37,547 nucleotides of DNA, from the NCBI GenBank assembly GCA_033810155.1, contig JAPXKJ010000008.1, forward strand, positions 1 to 37,547, written 5' to 3'. Numbering within the stretch: position 1 is the first letter of the stretch; the number at the start of each line of letters is the position of its first letter. A program made the translations under genes and the position numbers. The notes beneath the pieces are model-generated. The model was given only the letters and a program-made list of their open reading frames with translations, did no database searches and was not told the origin of the DNA. Source of the DNA: UBA3907 sp033810155 (lineage in GTDB: Bacteria; Bacillota; Sulfobacillia; Fermentithermobacillales; Fermentithermobacillaceae). Below are positions 16,218 through 24,531 of this stretch, in pieces.

Positions 16218-16922
16218 ATGAGGGTTGTTATAGATATGTTGCAGAGCCTGTGGCAGGCGGCTAGGAACGTGCTGCCACTTATTGCAATCTTGGCTATATG
16301 TCAAACCATGATTCTAAAAAGACCCATTCCCAACTTGCGAACTTTTGGTGTTGGCTTGGTCTTTGTCGTATTGGGGTTATTTTTCTTCCTAAAAGGCATT
16401 TCTCTAAGCCTTATCCCCATGGGAGAAGAAGTAGGGCGGAGTCTACTTGTTCTAGATAATAAAGCGTACATTATCGCCATTGCTTTTGTGATAGGGTATG
16501 CTTCGACGCTGGTAGAACCAGGGTTGCGAGCGCTGGCAGCTGAAGTAGAAGAGGTTTCGATTGGAGCTATTAAGGAGAATATCCTGATTCACACTGTAGC
16601 GTTGGGCGTAGGGACCGGTATGTCTCTTGGCCTCCTTAAGATACTAAACAGTATCCCATCTAAGAACATGATCATCCCGATTTTAGTCCTAACTGCGGTT
16701 TTAGTATTGTTTGCTCCCGAGGAATTCGTGGGGATCGCTTTTGATGCGGCTAGTGCAACTACAGGGCCAGTCAATATCCCGATAAACATGGCAATCGCAA
16801 TTGGCCTTGCATATGCCTTTGGAGGAGCTGACCCGCTCCTCAACGGATTTGGGCTTGTTGGGCTAACGTCGTTGGGCACTATGGTGACTGTATTACTGCT
16901 GGGAATACTCAGCAGATTGTGA
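16218..16922 (+). CDS. DUF1538 family membrane protein
   Basis: A 234-aa polytopic membrane protein with about seven helices, for example TFGVGLVFVVLGLFFFLKG, YIIAIAFVIGYASTLVEPG and IIPILVLTAVLVLF. The conserved GYASTLVEPGLRALAAEVEEVS and FDAASATTGPVNIPINMAIAIG segments mark DUF1538. The function of the family is not established; transport is a reasonable guess. SD AAGGAA lies 7 nt before the ATG. A short PII-like protein gene follows within 80 bp, suggesting a PII-controlled transporter. DUF1538 often occurs as two tandem domains or genes, but only one is seen here. Confidence 0.85.
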   Translation: MRVVIDMLQSLWQAARNVLPLIAILAICQTMILKRPIPNLRTFGVGLVFVVLGLFFFLKGISLSLIPMGEEVGRSLLVLDNKAYIIAIAFVIGYASTLVEPGLRALAAEVEEVSIGAIKENILIHTVALGVGTGMSLGLLKILNSIPSKNMIIPILVLTAVLVLFAPEEFVGIAFDAASATTGPVNIPINMAIAIGLAYAFGGADPLLNGFGLVGLTSLGTMVTVLLLGILSRL

Positions 16923-16998
16923 TAAGTGTATCAAGTTCTGTGTCTTCATAGGGTTTCTGCGGACTGATTTGTGTAGCGTTATGGAGAGGAGATTGTAT

Positions 16999-17322
16999 AT
17001 GAGTGAAGCGCACGCAATTGTTGCCATAGTAGAGCGAGGCAAAGCCGATCCTATTGTAGAAAGGGCCAAAGAGTTTGGTGCAGGGGGAGCTACTATCCTT
17101 TTTGGAAGAGGAACCGGTCAGGAAGAATTTCAGAGGATGTTTCATCACCTCCACGTTGAAGCGTCTAAAGAGATAATAATCATCCTGTGCACCGAAGCCA
17201 AGCTGCAGCAGATACTAGGAGCAGTAGTAGAGGCAGGAAAACTCCGCGAACCCGGGAAAGGAATTGCGTTTACCTTCCCAATTTCCAACCTTATTGGGTT
17301 AGAGCACAGACGTTCACTTTAA
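16999..17322 (+). CDS. PII-like signalling protein (short T-loop)
   Basis: A 107-aa protein with the PII fold: HAIVAIVERGKADPIVERA, a glycine-rich GGATILFGRGTG where the B-loop/T-loop begins, then IIIILCTEAKLQQILGAVVE and PGKGIAFTFPISNLIGL. Compared with GlnB/GlnK the T-loop is much shortened and has no equivalent of the uridylylated Tyr51, so classical nitrogen-status modification is unlikely. The frame is open from 16969, but ATG 16999 has GGAGAGGAG about 7 nt upstream. Its position just after the DUF1538 gene suggests it binds and regulates that protein, perhaps in response to nucleotides. Confidence 0.8.
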   Translation: MSEAHAIVAIVERGKADPIVERAKEFGAGGATILFGRGTGQEEFQRMFHHLHVEASKEIIIILCTEAKLQQILGAVVEAGKLREPGKGIAFTFPISNLIGLEHRRSL

Positions 17323-17345
17323 CATGCATTTTTGACCTGCAAATT

Positions 17346-18857
17346 ATGCTACTATGGGCAATAGAAACAGCAGTTGGTGAGGTGATCTATACGACCTCAG
17401 ATGTAGAAGCGGTGATTCTTGATAAGGTGCTTAAGACAATCAAAAAGCGCGACATGATACAGTCGGGGGATCTTGTTCTTTGTGCCGTGTCAGGCGGACC
17501 CGACTCTATGTGTATGTTGGATAGCCTTTTTCGCATTTCTCATGACTTGAATTTTAAAATCTGCGTGGGACATCTTCACCACCATATGCGAGGCGAACAG
17601 GCAGATAAAGACGCGGCGGTCGTAGCAGAGTTCTGTAGTTCAAAAGGAATACCCGTTACTATAGGCCACGCCAATGTCTTTGGCTTGGCGGAAGATCTTG
17701 GGGTCGGGATTGAGGAAGCAGGCAGGATAGCCCGCTATAGGTTTCTTTTTCAGCTGAGTGAGGAAGTCGGAGCGAACAAGATAGCTGTCGGTCATAATAT
17801 GAATGATCAGGCAGAGACCGTCATAATGCGACTGGCTCGGGGTGCCGGTACCCAGGGTTTGGCAGGCATACCTCCGGTCAAGGGTAAGGTTATACGGCCA
17901 TTGCTCTATGTTTCGCGAAGCGAGATTGAGGAGTATTGCCTAAAGAGGCAACTTCCCGTGATAACGGATGTGTACAACCTTGACTTGAGATATACCCGAA
18001 ATTTGGTGAGGCACAGAATAATTCCGCAGATGCAGGAAGTGTTTAACCCGTCCATAGTTGAAACTTTGTGCGATACTGCAGAAGTCTTGAGATGGGACGC
18101 GGAGTTCCTCGAGAACACAGCGAGGGACGTTTTTGAAGACGTCACAATCAAAGAAGGACGGGTGACTTTGGTGAACGAAGCGAGCCTAGATGCACTTCCG
18201 GAGGCAATAAGTTCTAGGGTGCTAGAACTCAGTTGGCGTGAGTGCAGTGGAAAAATTGACTGTCTCAACGTAGAACACGTGATCCGATTGATGGAGAAAG
18301 AAGGCCGTACCTTGAGTCTTCCGGAAAGCGTTACGGCTCATTCACACGGAGGATACCTAGGCTTTTATCCGCCCGCCCCGGAGGCTTTAGATGTTCAAGT
18401 CAAAGTGCCCGGAGTCACTCCTGTTTCTGAACTCGGCCTTACAATCAAAGCTAGAGTGTTTGATAAACCCGGCGATTTTACGCCTCAGGTTAGGAATGTC
18501 AATCGATCTAACAAAGGTGAGATCCCGGACTCGCTATTCATGGTGGAATTAACTGCCTATGCAGACTACAATATATGTAGAGACGTAATAAGGGTTAGGA
18601 CTAGAAAACCGGGAGATAGGTTCAAACCTCTGGGCATGCGCGGCAAAGAGAAGAAACTGCAAGATTTCTTCGTATCAATGGGGGTTTCGCGTTACTACAG
18701 AGATTTTGTTCCAATATTCGTGTGTGGCGACCGTATTTTCTGGGTTGGCGGTTTTCGATTGAGCGACGAGTTTAAGGTCACCAAAAGTACCTCAACCATA
18801 CTTGAACTGACCATTGAACCTTTCTTGCGACGAAGGCAGAATTGTGCTAATATTTAG
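17346..18857 (+). CDS. tilS: tRNA(Ile)-lysidine synthase
   Basis: A cytoplasmic enzyme that converts C34 of tRNA-Ile2 (anticodon CAU) to lysidine using ATP, so that AUA is read correctly. The PP-loop SGGPDS is at residues 49-54, followed by VGHLHHHMRGEQADKDAAVV and AVGHNMNDQAETVIMRLARG. The C-terminal TilS domain is visible in TRKPGDRFKPLGMRGKEKKLQDFF and VPIFVCGDRIFWVGGFRL. About 503 aa from ATG 17346, usual length. The start is uncertain: the frame is open to 17187, no good SD precedes 17346, and GTG 17382 is an alternative. It follows the PII-like gene closely and precedes ftsH, as in Bacillus except that hpt is missing between them. Confidence 0.9.
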   Translation: MLLWAIETAVGEVIYTTSDVEAVILDKVLKTIKKRDMIQSGDLVLCAVSGGPDSMCMLDSLFRISHDLNFKICVGHLHHHMRGEQADKDAAVVAEFCSSKGIPVTIGHANVFGLAEDLGVGIEEAGRIARYRFLFQLSEEVGANKIAVGHNMNDQAETVIMRLARGAGTQGLAGIPPVKGKVIRPLLYVSRSEIEEYCLKRQLPVITDVYNLDLRYTRNLVRHRIIPQMQEVFNPSIVETLCDTAEVLRWDAEFLENTARDVFEDVTIKEGRVTLVNEASLDALPEAISSRVLELSWRECSGKIDCLNVEHVIRLMEKEGRTLSLPESVTAHSHGGYLGFYPPAPEALDVQVKVPGVTPVSELGLTIKARVFDKPGDFTPQVRNVNRSNKGEIPDSLFMVELTAYADYNICRDVIRVRTRKPGDRFKPLGMRGKEKKLQDFFVSMGVSRYYRDFVPIFVCGDRIFWVGGFRLSDEFKVTKSTSTILELTIEPFLRRRQNCANI

Positions 18858-18865
18858 CGAGTTGA

Positions 18866-18883
18866 CTGCTTGTTTGCAAGCAG
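18866..18883 (+). other. hairpin in the tilS-ftsH gap
   Basis: CTGCTTG and CAAGCAG form a perfect 7-bp stem with a 4-nt loop. No T-run follows, so it is not a standard terminator; it may shape the ftsH leader or be incidental. Confidence 0.3.
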
Positions 18884-18951
18884 GAGAAGCAGGCAATGCT
18901 CATGGCAGTTTTGTAAAATATGCAGTTGCCTACTATGAAAGGGGGATTTGA

Positions 18952-20892
18952 TTGAACAAGAAACTATGGAAGAGCCTTGCAGTCTATCTTGTGCTCATGT
19001 TTGTGGCAATTTCTATCGCTGATCTTTTTGCCCCCAAGGATCAGTACACCGAACTAGACTATAACCAATTTCTCTCATATGTAGAGAGTTCAAGAATAGC
19101 TGATGCTACTATCACAGACCAGAAATCACAAATCAGTACTGTTACAGGGACTCTAAAGGATGGAACCAAGTTTTTCACGGCCATTCCTGTGGATCCCGAC
19201 CTCTATCAGAAAATGGTAGAATCCGGGGTTGTGGTTGAACTGAAATTGCCTCAGGAACCGTCGTGGTGGCTGACTTTGATCGCTAACTTGCTTCCTGCAC
19301 TTCTTATGGTTGGTCTGTTTGTTTTTATGATGCAGCAAACACAAGGCGGTGGAAAGCAAGTTATGCAATTCGGCAAAGCTAGAGCCAGGCTGCAATCTGA
19401 AGCGCACGAAAAAGTTACTTTCGATGACGTTGCTGGTTGCGACGAGGCCAAAGAAGAGTTAGGCGAAATTGTAGATTTTCTTAAGCACCCAAAGAAATAC
19501 CTTGAGATGGGCGCAAGGATTCCTAAAGGTGTCTTGCTTTTCGGAGCACCGGGCACAGGCAAGACATACATTGCAAGGGCCGTTGCCGGTGAAGCCGGGG
19601 TGCCGTTTTTGTCAATCAGCGGCTCGGATTTTGTGGAAATGTTCGTCGGAGTTGGAGCTGCTCGTGTCAGAGATCTTTTTAATGAAGCGAAGAAAAGATC
19701 GCCGGCTATTGTATTCATAGATGAGATAGATGCCGTAGGCAGGATGCGGGGAGCAGGAATGGGTGGCGGACACGATGAACGAGAACAGACGCTGAATCAG
19801 CTTTTGGTTGAGATGGATGGTTTCAGCGTTAATGAAGGTATCATAGTTATGGCGGCTACCAATAGACCTGATGTGTTGGACCCGGCTCTATTGAGACCGG
19901 GAAGATTTGACCGTCAGATAGTTCTCGACAAACCTGATCTAAATGCCCGAGTAGAGATTTTGAAGCTCCACACCCGCAGCAAGCCTCTTTCCAAAGAGGT
20001 CGATCTTGAGGTTTTGGCGAGAGCCACGCCTGGATTTACCCCCGCGGACCTGGAGAATGTAGTGAATGAGGCGGCTCTTTTGGCAGCGCGAAGCAAAAAG
20101 AGGCGTATTGGCATGCAGGAACTCGAGGAAGCTATACACAGGGTGGTTGCCGGACCTCGGAAAAAGTCAAGACTCATAAGCGATAAGGAAAAGAAAGTCA
20201 TTGCGTACCATGAGTCGGGTCACGCTTTGGCGGCTTTGATGCTCCCAAATGCAGATCCCGTGCATGAAGTGTCCATTATTCCGCGTGGGGCGGCTCTTGG
20301 ATACACGCTTCAACTGCCGATAGAAGACAGGTACCTTGTAACTAGATCCGAGATCTTGGATAAGGTTACCTCAGTGCTCGCAGGAAGAGCGGCAGAAGAG
20401 ATAGTGTTCGATGAAGTCTCAAGTGGAGCTGCAAATGATCTCGAGGTGGCAACTCACTTGGTGCGTCGCATGATCATGGAGTTTGGGATGTCCGAAACTC
20501 TTGGCCCCCTTACATTCGGAAAGAAGGAAGGCCAGGTGTTTCTCGGAAGGGACTTGGCTAGAGAAAGAGATTTCTCTGAAGAAGTCGCTGCTGAAATCGA
20601 CCGAGAAGAAAGGACCATTATCAATGAATGTTATGAACGGGCAAAGTCCATCTTGCTCGAGAACAAGGATAAACTGATTCTTGTGGCAGAGACCCTCATG
20701 GAGAAGGAAACGCTAAAAGGCAAGGAGTTTGAAATGCTAGTCCGGGGTGAGTCTGTTGATCAAGTAGAACCGGATAAGGAGCCTGTAGCCGAAGAGGTTT
20801 TCGACGGTGTCGAAGAAGGGCCCGAGAAAGCGCGAATGAGGGAACCAAAGACCGCCGGAGGTAGACCCGCTACTGTTCCTGAGGTGCGGTAA
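18952..20892 (+). CDS. ftsH: ATP-dependent zinc metalloprotease FtsH
   Basis: A 646-aa membrane AAA+ protease that extracts and degrades damaged or short-lived membrane and cytosolic proteins. Two membrane helices (about 9-26 and 105-127) flank an extracytoplasmic domain. The AAA module has Walker A GAPGTGKT (198-205; usually GPPGTGKT), Walker B IVFIDEID (253-260), and the second region of homology NRPDVLDPALLRPGRFD. The protease zinc motif is HESGH (420-424). The C-terminal tail of about 40 residues is acidic and low in complexity. Start is TTG 18952 with AAAGGGGG 6 nt upstream. A terminator follows, so it ends the transcription unit. Confidence 0.97.
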   Translation: MNKKLWKSLAVYLVLMFVAISIADLFAPKDQYTELDYNQFLSYVESSRIADATITDQKSQISTVTGTLKDGTKFFTAIPVDPDLYQKMVESGVVVELKLPQEPSWWLTLIANLLPALLMVGLFVFMMQQTQGGGKQVMQFGKARARLQSEAHEKVTFDDVAGCDEAKEELGEIVDFLKHPKKYLEMGARIPKGVLLFGAPGTGKTYIARAVAGEAGVPFLSISGSDFVEMFVGVGAARVRDLFNEAKKRSPAIVFIDEIDAVGRMRGAGMGGGHDEREQTLNQLLVEMDGFSVNEGIIVMAATNRPDVLDPALLRPGRFDRQIVLDKPDLNARVEILKLHTRSKPLSKEVDLEVLARATPGFTPADLENVVNEAALLAARSKKRRIGMQELEEAIHRVVAGPRKKSRLISDKEKKVIAYHESGHALAALMLPNADPVHEVSIIPRGAALGYTLQLPIEDRYLVTRSEILDKVTSVLAGRAAEEIVFDEVSSGAANDLEVATHLVRRMIMEFGMSETLGPLTFGKKEGQVFLGRDLARERDFSEEVAAEIDREERTIINECYERAKSILLENKDKLILVAETLMEKETLKGKEFEMLVRGESVDQVEPDKEPVAEEVFDGVEEGPEKARMREPKTAGGRPATVPEVR

Positions 20893-20925
20893 CAAGAAGG
20901 TCGCCGTTTGAACTTGAATGTGCTT

Positions 20926-20957
20926 CAGCCGCTCTCAAATGGGCGGCTGTTTCAGTT
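20926..20957 (+). terminator. intrinsic terminator of ftsH
   Basis: CAGCCGCTC pairs with GGGCGGCTG (9 bp, one G-U) around a 6-nt loop, followed by a short T-rich tract (TTTCAGTTT). It lies about 35 bp after the ftsH stop. Confidence 0.75.
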
Positions 20958-21003
20958 TCAGGAGTAACGAGAGAGTCAGGTAGAGAAGGACTTTCGGGTT
21001 TTT

Positions 21004-21834
21004 GTGAAGAATTCGACTAAATCAGATGCGTGTTTATGGTGGGATATTAGAAAAGTGACACCCAAGCAGCCATACGTGGGCTTTGCAAGAATCTATGACG
21101 AAATAATGTGTGATGTTCCATATGATGATTGGCTAAATTATATTAGAACCATATGGGATCACGATTGTTTTCGCCCCAAGACGGTGCTCGATCTGGCATG
21201 TGGCACTGGAAACATGGCCATAAGGCTTGCAAAACGTGGATATAAGGTGACGGGAGTAGACAGTTCCAAAGACATGCTGGATGTGGCAAGAGACAAAGCT
21301 GCCCGAGAGGGACTTTGCCTTTCGTTTGTGCAGCAAGATATGAGGTACCTTGAAAGCGAGAAGCAGTTTGATGCGGCGGTTTGCCTTTTTGACAGTCTGA
21401 ACTATCTATTGGAGCCAGAGGACGTAAAATCTTGTTTTCACGCTGTCTACAAATCCCTAAAGCCAGGCGGACATTTTGTATTTGACGTTAACACCCATCT
21501 TAGATTATCAACCGTAGGCAAAGATACTATTGTCTTTGACGGTTCGTGGTACTATGCGGTGTGGCAAGACTTTTGGGACAAGAGAAATCAATGGTGGCAA
21601 GTCAATTTGACAGGATTTATAAAGGAAGGCGACCACTGGGACAGGTTCGACGAGATCCACCGAGAGCGAGCCTTTTCTCTGGAGAGCATTGCTTTATGGC
21701 TTGAAGAAGCAGGATTTGTCATAGTAGGAACATATGATTCGAACTCTCTAGAGGCGGCTTCGCCTGTCACCATGAGAGCATATTATGATTGTTACAAACC
21801 GGTCGAGAAAACAAAATGTAGAGGAAGCAAATAG
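21004..21834 (+). CDS. class I SAM-dependent methyltransferase
   Basis: A protein of up to 276 aa with a Rossmann methyltransferase fold: motif I VLDLACGTGNMAIRLA, motif II VTGVDSSKDMLDVA, then FVQQDMRYL and FDAAVCLFDSLNYLL, and FDVNT in the fold's later strands. Typical domain start YVGFARIYDEIM suggests that GTG 21055 could be the true start; GTG 21004 gives an extra 17 residues, and neither has a strong SD. It lies 12 nt upstream of ymfF in the same direction. Methyl acceptor unknown. Confidence 0.85.
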   Translation: MKNSTKSDACLWWDIRKVTPKQPYVGFARIYDEIMCDVPYDDWLNYIRTIWDHDCFRPKTVLDLACGTGNMAIRLAKRGYKVTGVDSSKDMLDVARDKAAREGLCLSFVQQDMRYLESEKQFDAAVCLFDSLNYLLEPEDVKSCFHAVYKSLKPGGHFVFDVNTHLRLSTVGKDTIVFDGSWYYAVWQDFWDKRNQWWQVNLTGFIKEGDHWDRFDEIHRERAFSLESIALWLEEAGFVIVGTYDSNSLEAASPVTMRAYYDCYKPVEKTKCRGSK

Positions 21835-21846
21835 GTGGTGTAGATT

Positions 21847-23184
21847 GTGAGTCTAGTCGGTCGCCCCGGTTTTCAACCGGACGAATTCGGTCCAATGGTT
21901 GTTGCCCCAGGTGTGATTTTCAGATATTTACCGGAGTCAAAATGGAAGACGCTCTCAATTAATGTGTTCTTAAAGATACCTATCAATGAAGAGAGATTCA
22001 CCTCGCTTGCCCTTGTTCCCAGGCTCAATTCCAATGGGACCCGCTCTCTGCCTTCGCTCCAACACATCGCAAGATTCTTAGAGTCTATGTACGGGGGGCA
22101 TTTGGGATCTGATGCTTCCAAAGTTGGTCCCGTGCAGGTCATACGTTTTACTATTGAAATACCGTCACCTAAGTACTTGAATTCCGCGAAATTCGGAGAA
22201 GCACTGGGTTCAATCGAAGCTAAAACCTGGTCTTTCTTATGGGATATAGTTGGCAATCCTTACTTGGAGAATGAAGCTTATCCAGAGAGGACGTTTGAAG
22301 TCGAGCGGGAGGATCACAGACGAGATATCATAGGACTCATAAACAATCCCCCCTCATATGCAGTGGTTCGACTTATCGAAGAGATCTCACGGGGAGATCG
22401 CAGGGGCCTTCCTCCTTGGGGCTCTCTGGAACGGCTTGCATCAGCGGACCCTGCGGTTACTTGGAACGTATGGAAGGAAACCCTTTCTACCTGTCCGATA
22501 AGCATCTACGCTATAGGGGAGGGCGCTGACAAGGTAGGCGAGATTGTCTCTCGAAACGGGATTACTTTTCCGGCAGGTAGGCTTAGGGAGATAGTGGATA
22601 TTTCCGAGGAACTGAAGCCGCCGGTTACGCCTGAAGAGGTAGTCCGTGTAGAGGAAGGGTTTCCGGGGCGCCAAACTGTAATTAGCATGGCATTTGACAC
22701 AGGTGTGAGTCCAAAAGATCCTGAGTTTCCCGTTCTGCTATTCCTAGATGGCCTTTTAGGAGGATTTCCACACTCTAAAATATTTTCCGTAGTAAGAGAA
22801 AAAGAGAACCTCGCGTATTTTGCAGATACCATAGTTGATGCGTGGCGAGGTCTTGTTATCGCTATAGCCGGCATTTCAGATAGGGATAAAGATAGGGTTG
22901 AAGACCTAATCGCTTCGCAGATGGATGTCCTAAGACACGGAGATATATCAGACGAAGAGATGGATAACACAAGAAAAGGACTGATACGGCGGCTAAGGAC
23001 CGAAGCAGATTATCAGGGAACTATCATCAATCGTATGCTTAACCACGAGATACTAGGTGGTGCTCGGACAGGTGAGGAGATCGTAGGTGGTGTCTCGAAA
23101 GTGACCAAAGATGACGTGATTAGCTTGGCAAATAAAACAGAACTAAAAGCGGTGTACGTTCTGAGAGCGGAAGGTGATAGCTAG
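21847..23184 (+). CDS. ymfF: M16-like protein YmfF (catalytically degenerate partner)
   Basis: A 445-aa protein of the insulinase/M16 superfamily. At the position of the zinc motif it has HIARFLESMYGG rather than HxxEH, so it should be inactive and serve as partner of the adjacent YmfH. Conserved M16 features remain, such as FPVLLFLDGLLGGFPHSKIFSVVREKENLAYF. In B. subtilis the YmfF/YmfH pair is associated with 5-aminopentanol modification of translation factor EF-P; that link is from family knowledge, and efp is not in this window. Start GTG 21847 has AGGTGG upstream. It overlaps ymfH by 11 nt, so the two are translationally coupled. Confidence 0.83.
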   Translation: MSLVGRPGFQPDEFGPMVVAPGVIFRYLPESKWKTLSINVFLKIPINEERFTSLALVPRLNSNGTRSLPSLQHIARFLESMYGGHLGSDASKVGPVQVIRFTIEIPSPKYLNSAKFGEALGSIEAKTWSFLWDIVGNPYLENEAYPERTFEVEREDHRRDIIGLINNPPSYAVVRLIEEISRGDRRGLPPWGSLERLASADPAVTWNVWKETLSTCPISIYAIGEGADKVGEIVSRNGITFPAGRLREIVDISEELKPPVTPEEVVRVEEGFPGRQTVISMAFDTGVSPKDPEFPVLLFLDGLLGGFPHSKIFSVVREKENLAYFADTIVDAWRGLVIAIAGISDRDKDRVEDLIASQMDVLRHGDISDEEMDNTRKGLIRRLRTEADYQGTIINRMLNHEILGGARTGEEIVGGVSKVTKDDVISLANKTELKAVYVLRAEGDS

Positions 23185-24469
23185 ATTGCTAAGTAGACTC
23201 CCAACACTTAGAGATCCCTTGCTGGATGAACAGATTCACGCAGCTCGCATCTACGGTATGAATGTTTTCATTCTGCCAAAACCTGCCTTTCAGAGACAAT
23301 ATGCTGAGGTTTGCGTCAATTACGGTTCAAATGACACCACATTTATCCCGCACGGTTCGGACGCCCAGGTCAGTGTTCCTGCCGGAGTGGCGCATTTCTT
23401 AGAGCATAAGATGTTCGAGAAGCCCTGGGGCGACGCTTTTTCAGCTTTTGCATCTTTTGGTGCCTCAGCAAACGCTTACACAACCAACAACTCTACCTCC
23501 TATCAATTCTGGTCCCTCGACAACTATGACAAAGGACTGGCCTTGCTAATGGAAGTAGTTTTCGCGCCATATTTTACCAAAGAGTCTGTCGAGAAAGAGA
23601 AAAACATAATCGCTCAAGAGATCAGTATGTATGAAGATCAGCCTGAATGGCGCATTTTTCGAGAAACTTTGGGCAGATTATACAAAGAGCATCCCGTGCG
23701 TCTAGACATTGCAGGTACTTATGAATCAATTCAGGCAATTGATGAAGATCTGCTGTATATGTGTCACAAGAACTTCTACTGCCCGGAGAACGCGACGCTT
23801 TTCATCGCAGGTGACTTTGAACCAGATGAAATCTTGGAATTGGCTCAAAGTGTCATTGAAAAACATGTAGATGTCGGAAGAGAGCCGCCAATCAGGATAA
23901 GGCCCAACGAGCCTCCGGACGTATCTGGCGATGTTCGGATAAACCTTCCTGTTCCTACACCTCTTCTCAACATAGGTTGGAAAGACAATCATCTTTTAAA
24001 TGGCCGAGAGTTGCTCAGGCGTGAGATGGCGTGCGCTTTTTTTCTGGACATCACATTTGGAAAGAGTTCAGACTTTTTCGCGCAAGTTCATAAGCAAGGT
24101 TTGACAGACAATTTGAGTTTCTCCTATGAAGCATGGCCCGACTACGCCTTTTCGATTGTAGGTGCAGAAAGCGAGAACCCGGATGTCCTAAACGAGATGA
24201 TTCTCGAAGAAGTGAATAGAGTTGGCATGGATGGAGTAGATGCGGCAGAGTTTGAAAGAAAGAGAAGGGCTGCCCTAGGTAGATTCATAACAGTCTTTAG
24301 CTCTTTTGAATCTGTCGGGATGAGCCAGATTCGCCTGTCCAACTTGGGTGAAAACCTCTTCTCTTATGGCTCTATCTTAGAGAGCCTTGATATATCAGAC
24401 ATAGATGCGAGTATGGATTGCCTCGCTCAAGGTATGAAAGTAAGCGTTATTGTCGCTAACGAAGGGTGA
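23174..24469 (+). CDS. ymfH: M16 zinc peptidase YmfH
   Basis: A 431-aa active M16 metallopeptidase with the inverted zinc motif HFLEH (H74, E77, H78) in VAHFLEHKMFEKPWGD and the distal ligand Glu in EKEKNIIAQEISMYED. The following N-A-Y-T-T-N-N-S-T motif is typical of the YmfH/PqqL type. GTG 23174 overlaps the end of ymfF. Together the two should form a processing peptidase of pseudo-heterodimeric design, linked in Bacillus to EF-P modification. Its physiological peptide substrate is not known to me. Confidence 0.87.
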   Translation: MIARLLSRLPTLRDPLLDEQIHAARIYGMNVFILPKPAFQRQYAEVCVNYGSNDTTFIPHGSDAQVSVPAGVAHFLEHKMFEKPWGDAFSAFASFGASANAYTTNNSTSYQFWSLDNYDKGLALLMEVVFAPYFTKESVEKEKNIIAQEISMYEDQPEWRIFRETLGRLYKEHPVRLDIAGTYESIQAIDEDLLYMCHKNFYCPENATLFIAGDFEPDEILELAQSVIEKHVDVGREPPIRIRPNEPPDVSGDVRINLPVPTPLLNIGWKDNHLLNGRELLRREMACAFFLDITFGKSSDFFAQVHKQGLTDNLSFSYEAWPDYAFSIVGAESENPDVLNEMILEEVNRVGMDGVDAAEFERKRRAALGRFITVFSSFESVGMSQIRLSNLGENLFSYGSILESLDISDIDASMDCLAQGMKVSVIVANEG

Positions 24470-24531
24470 GTGTAGGTTTTCTATCGCTAAAAGCCATGAG
24501 TTAATGCAAAAACACGGAAGGTGATGACGAA

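Noticed and set aside
17187..17345. N-terminal extension of tilS inside the PII-like gene
   Set aside because: It overlaps the PII-like coding sequence in another frame and does not resemble TilS.
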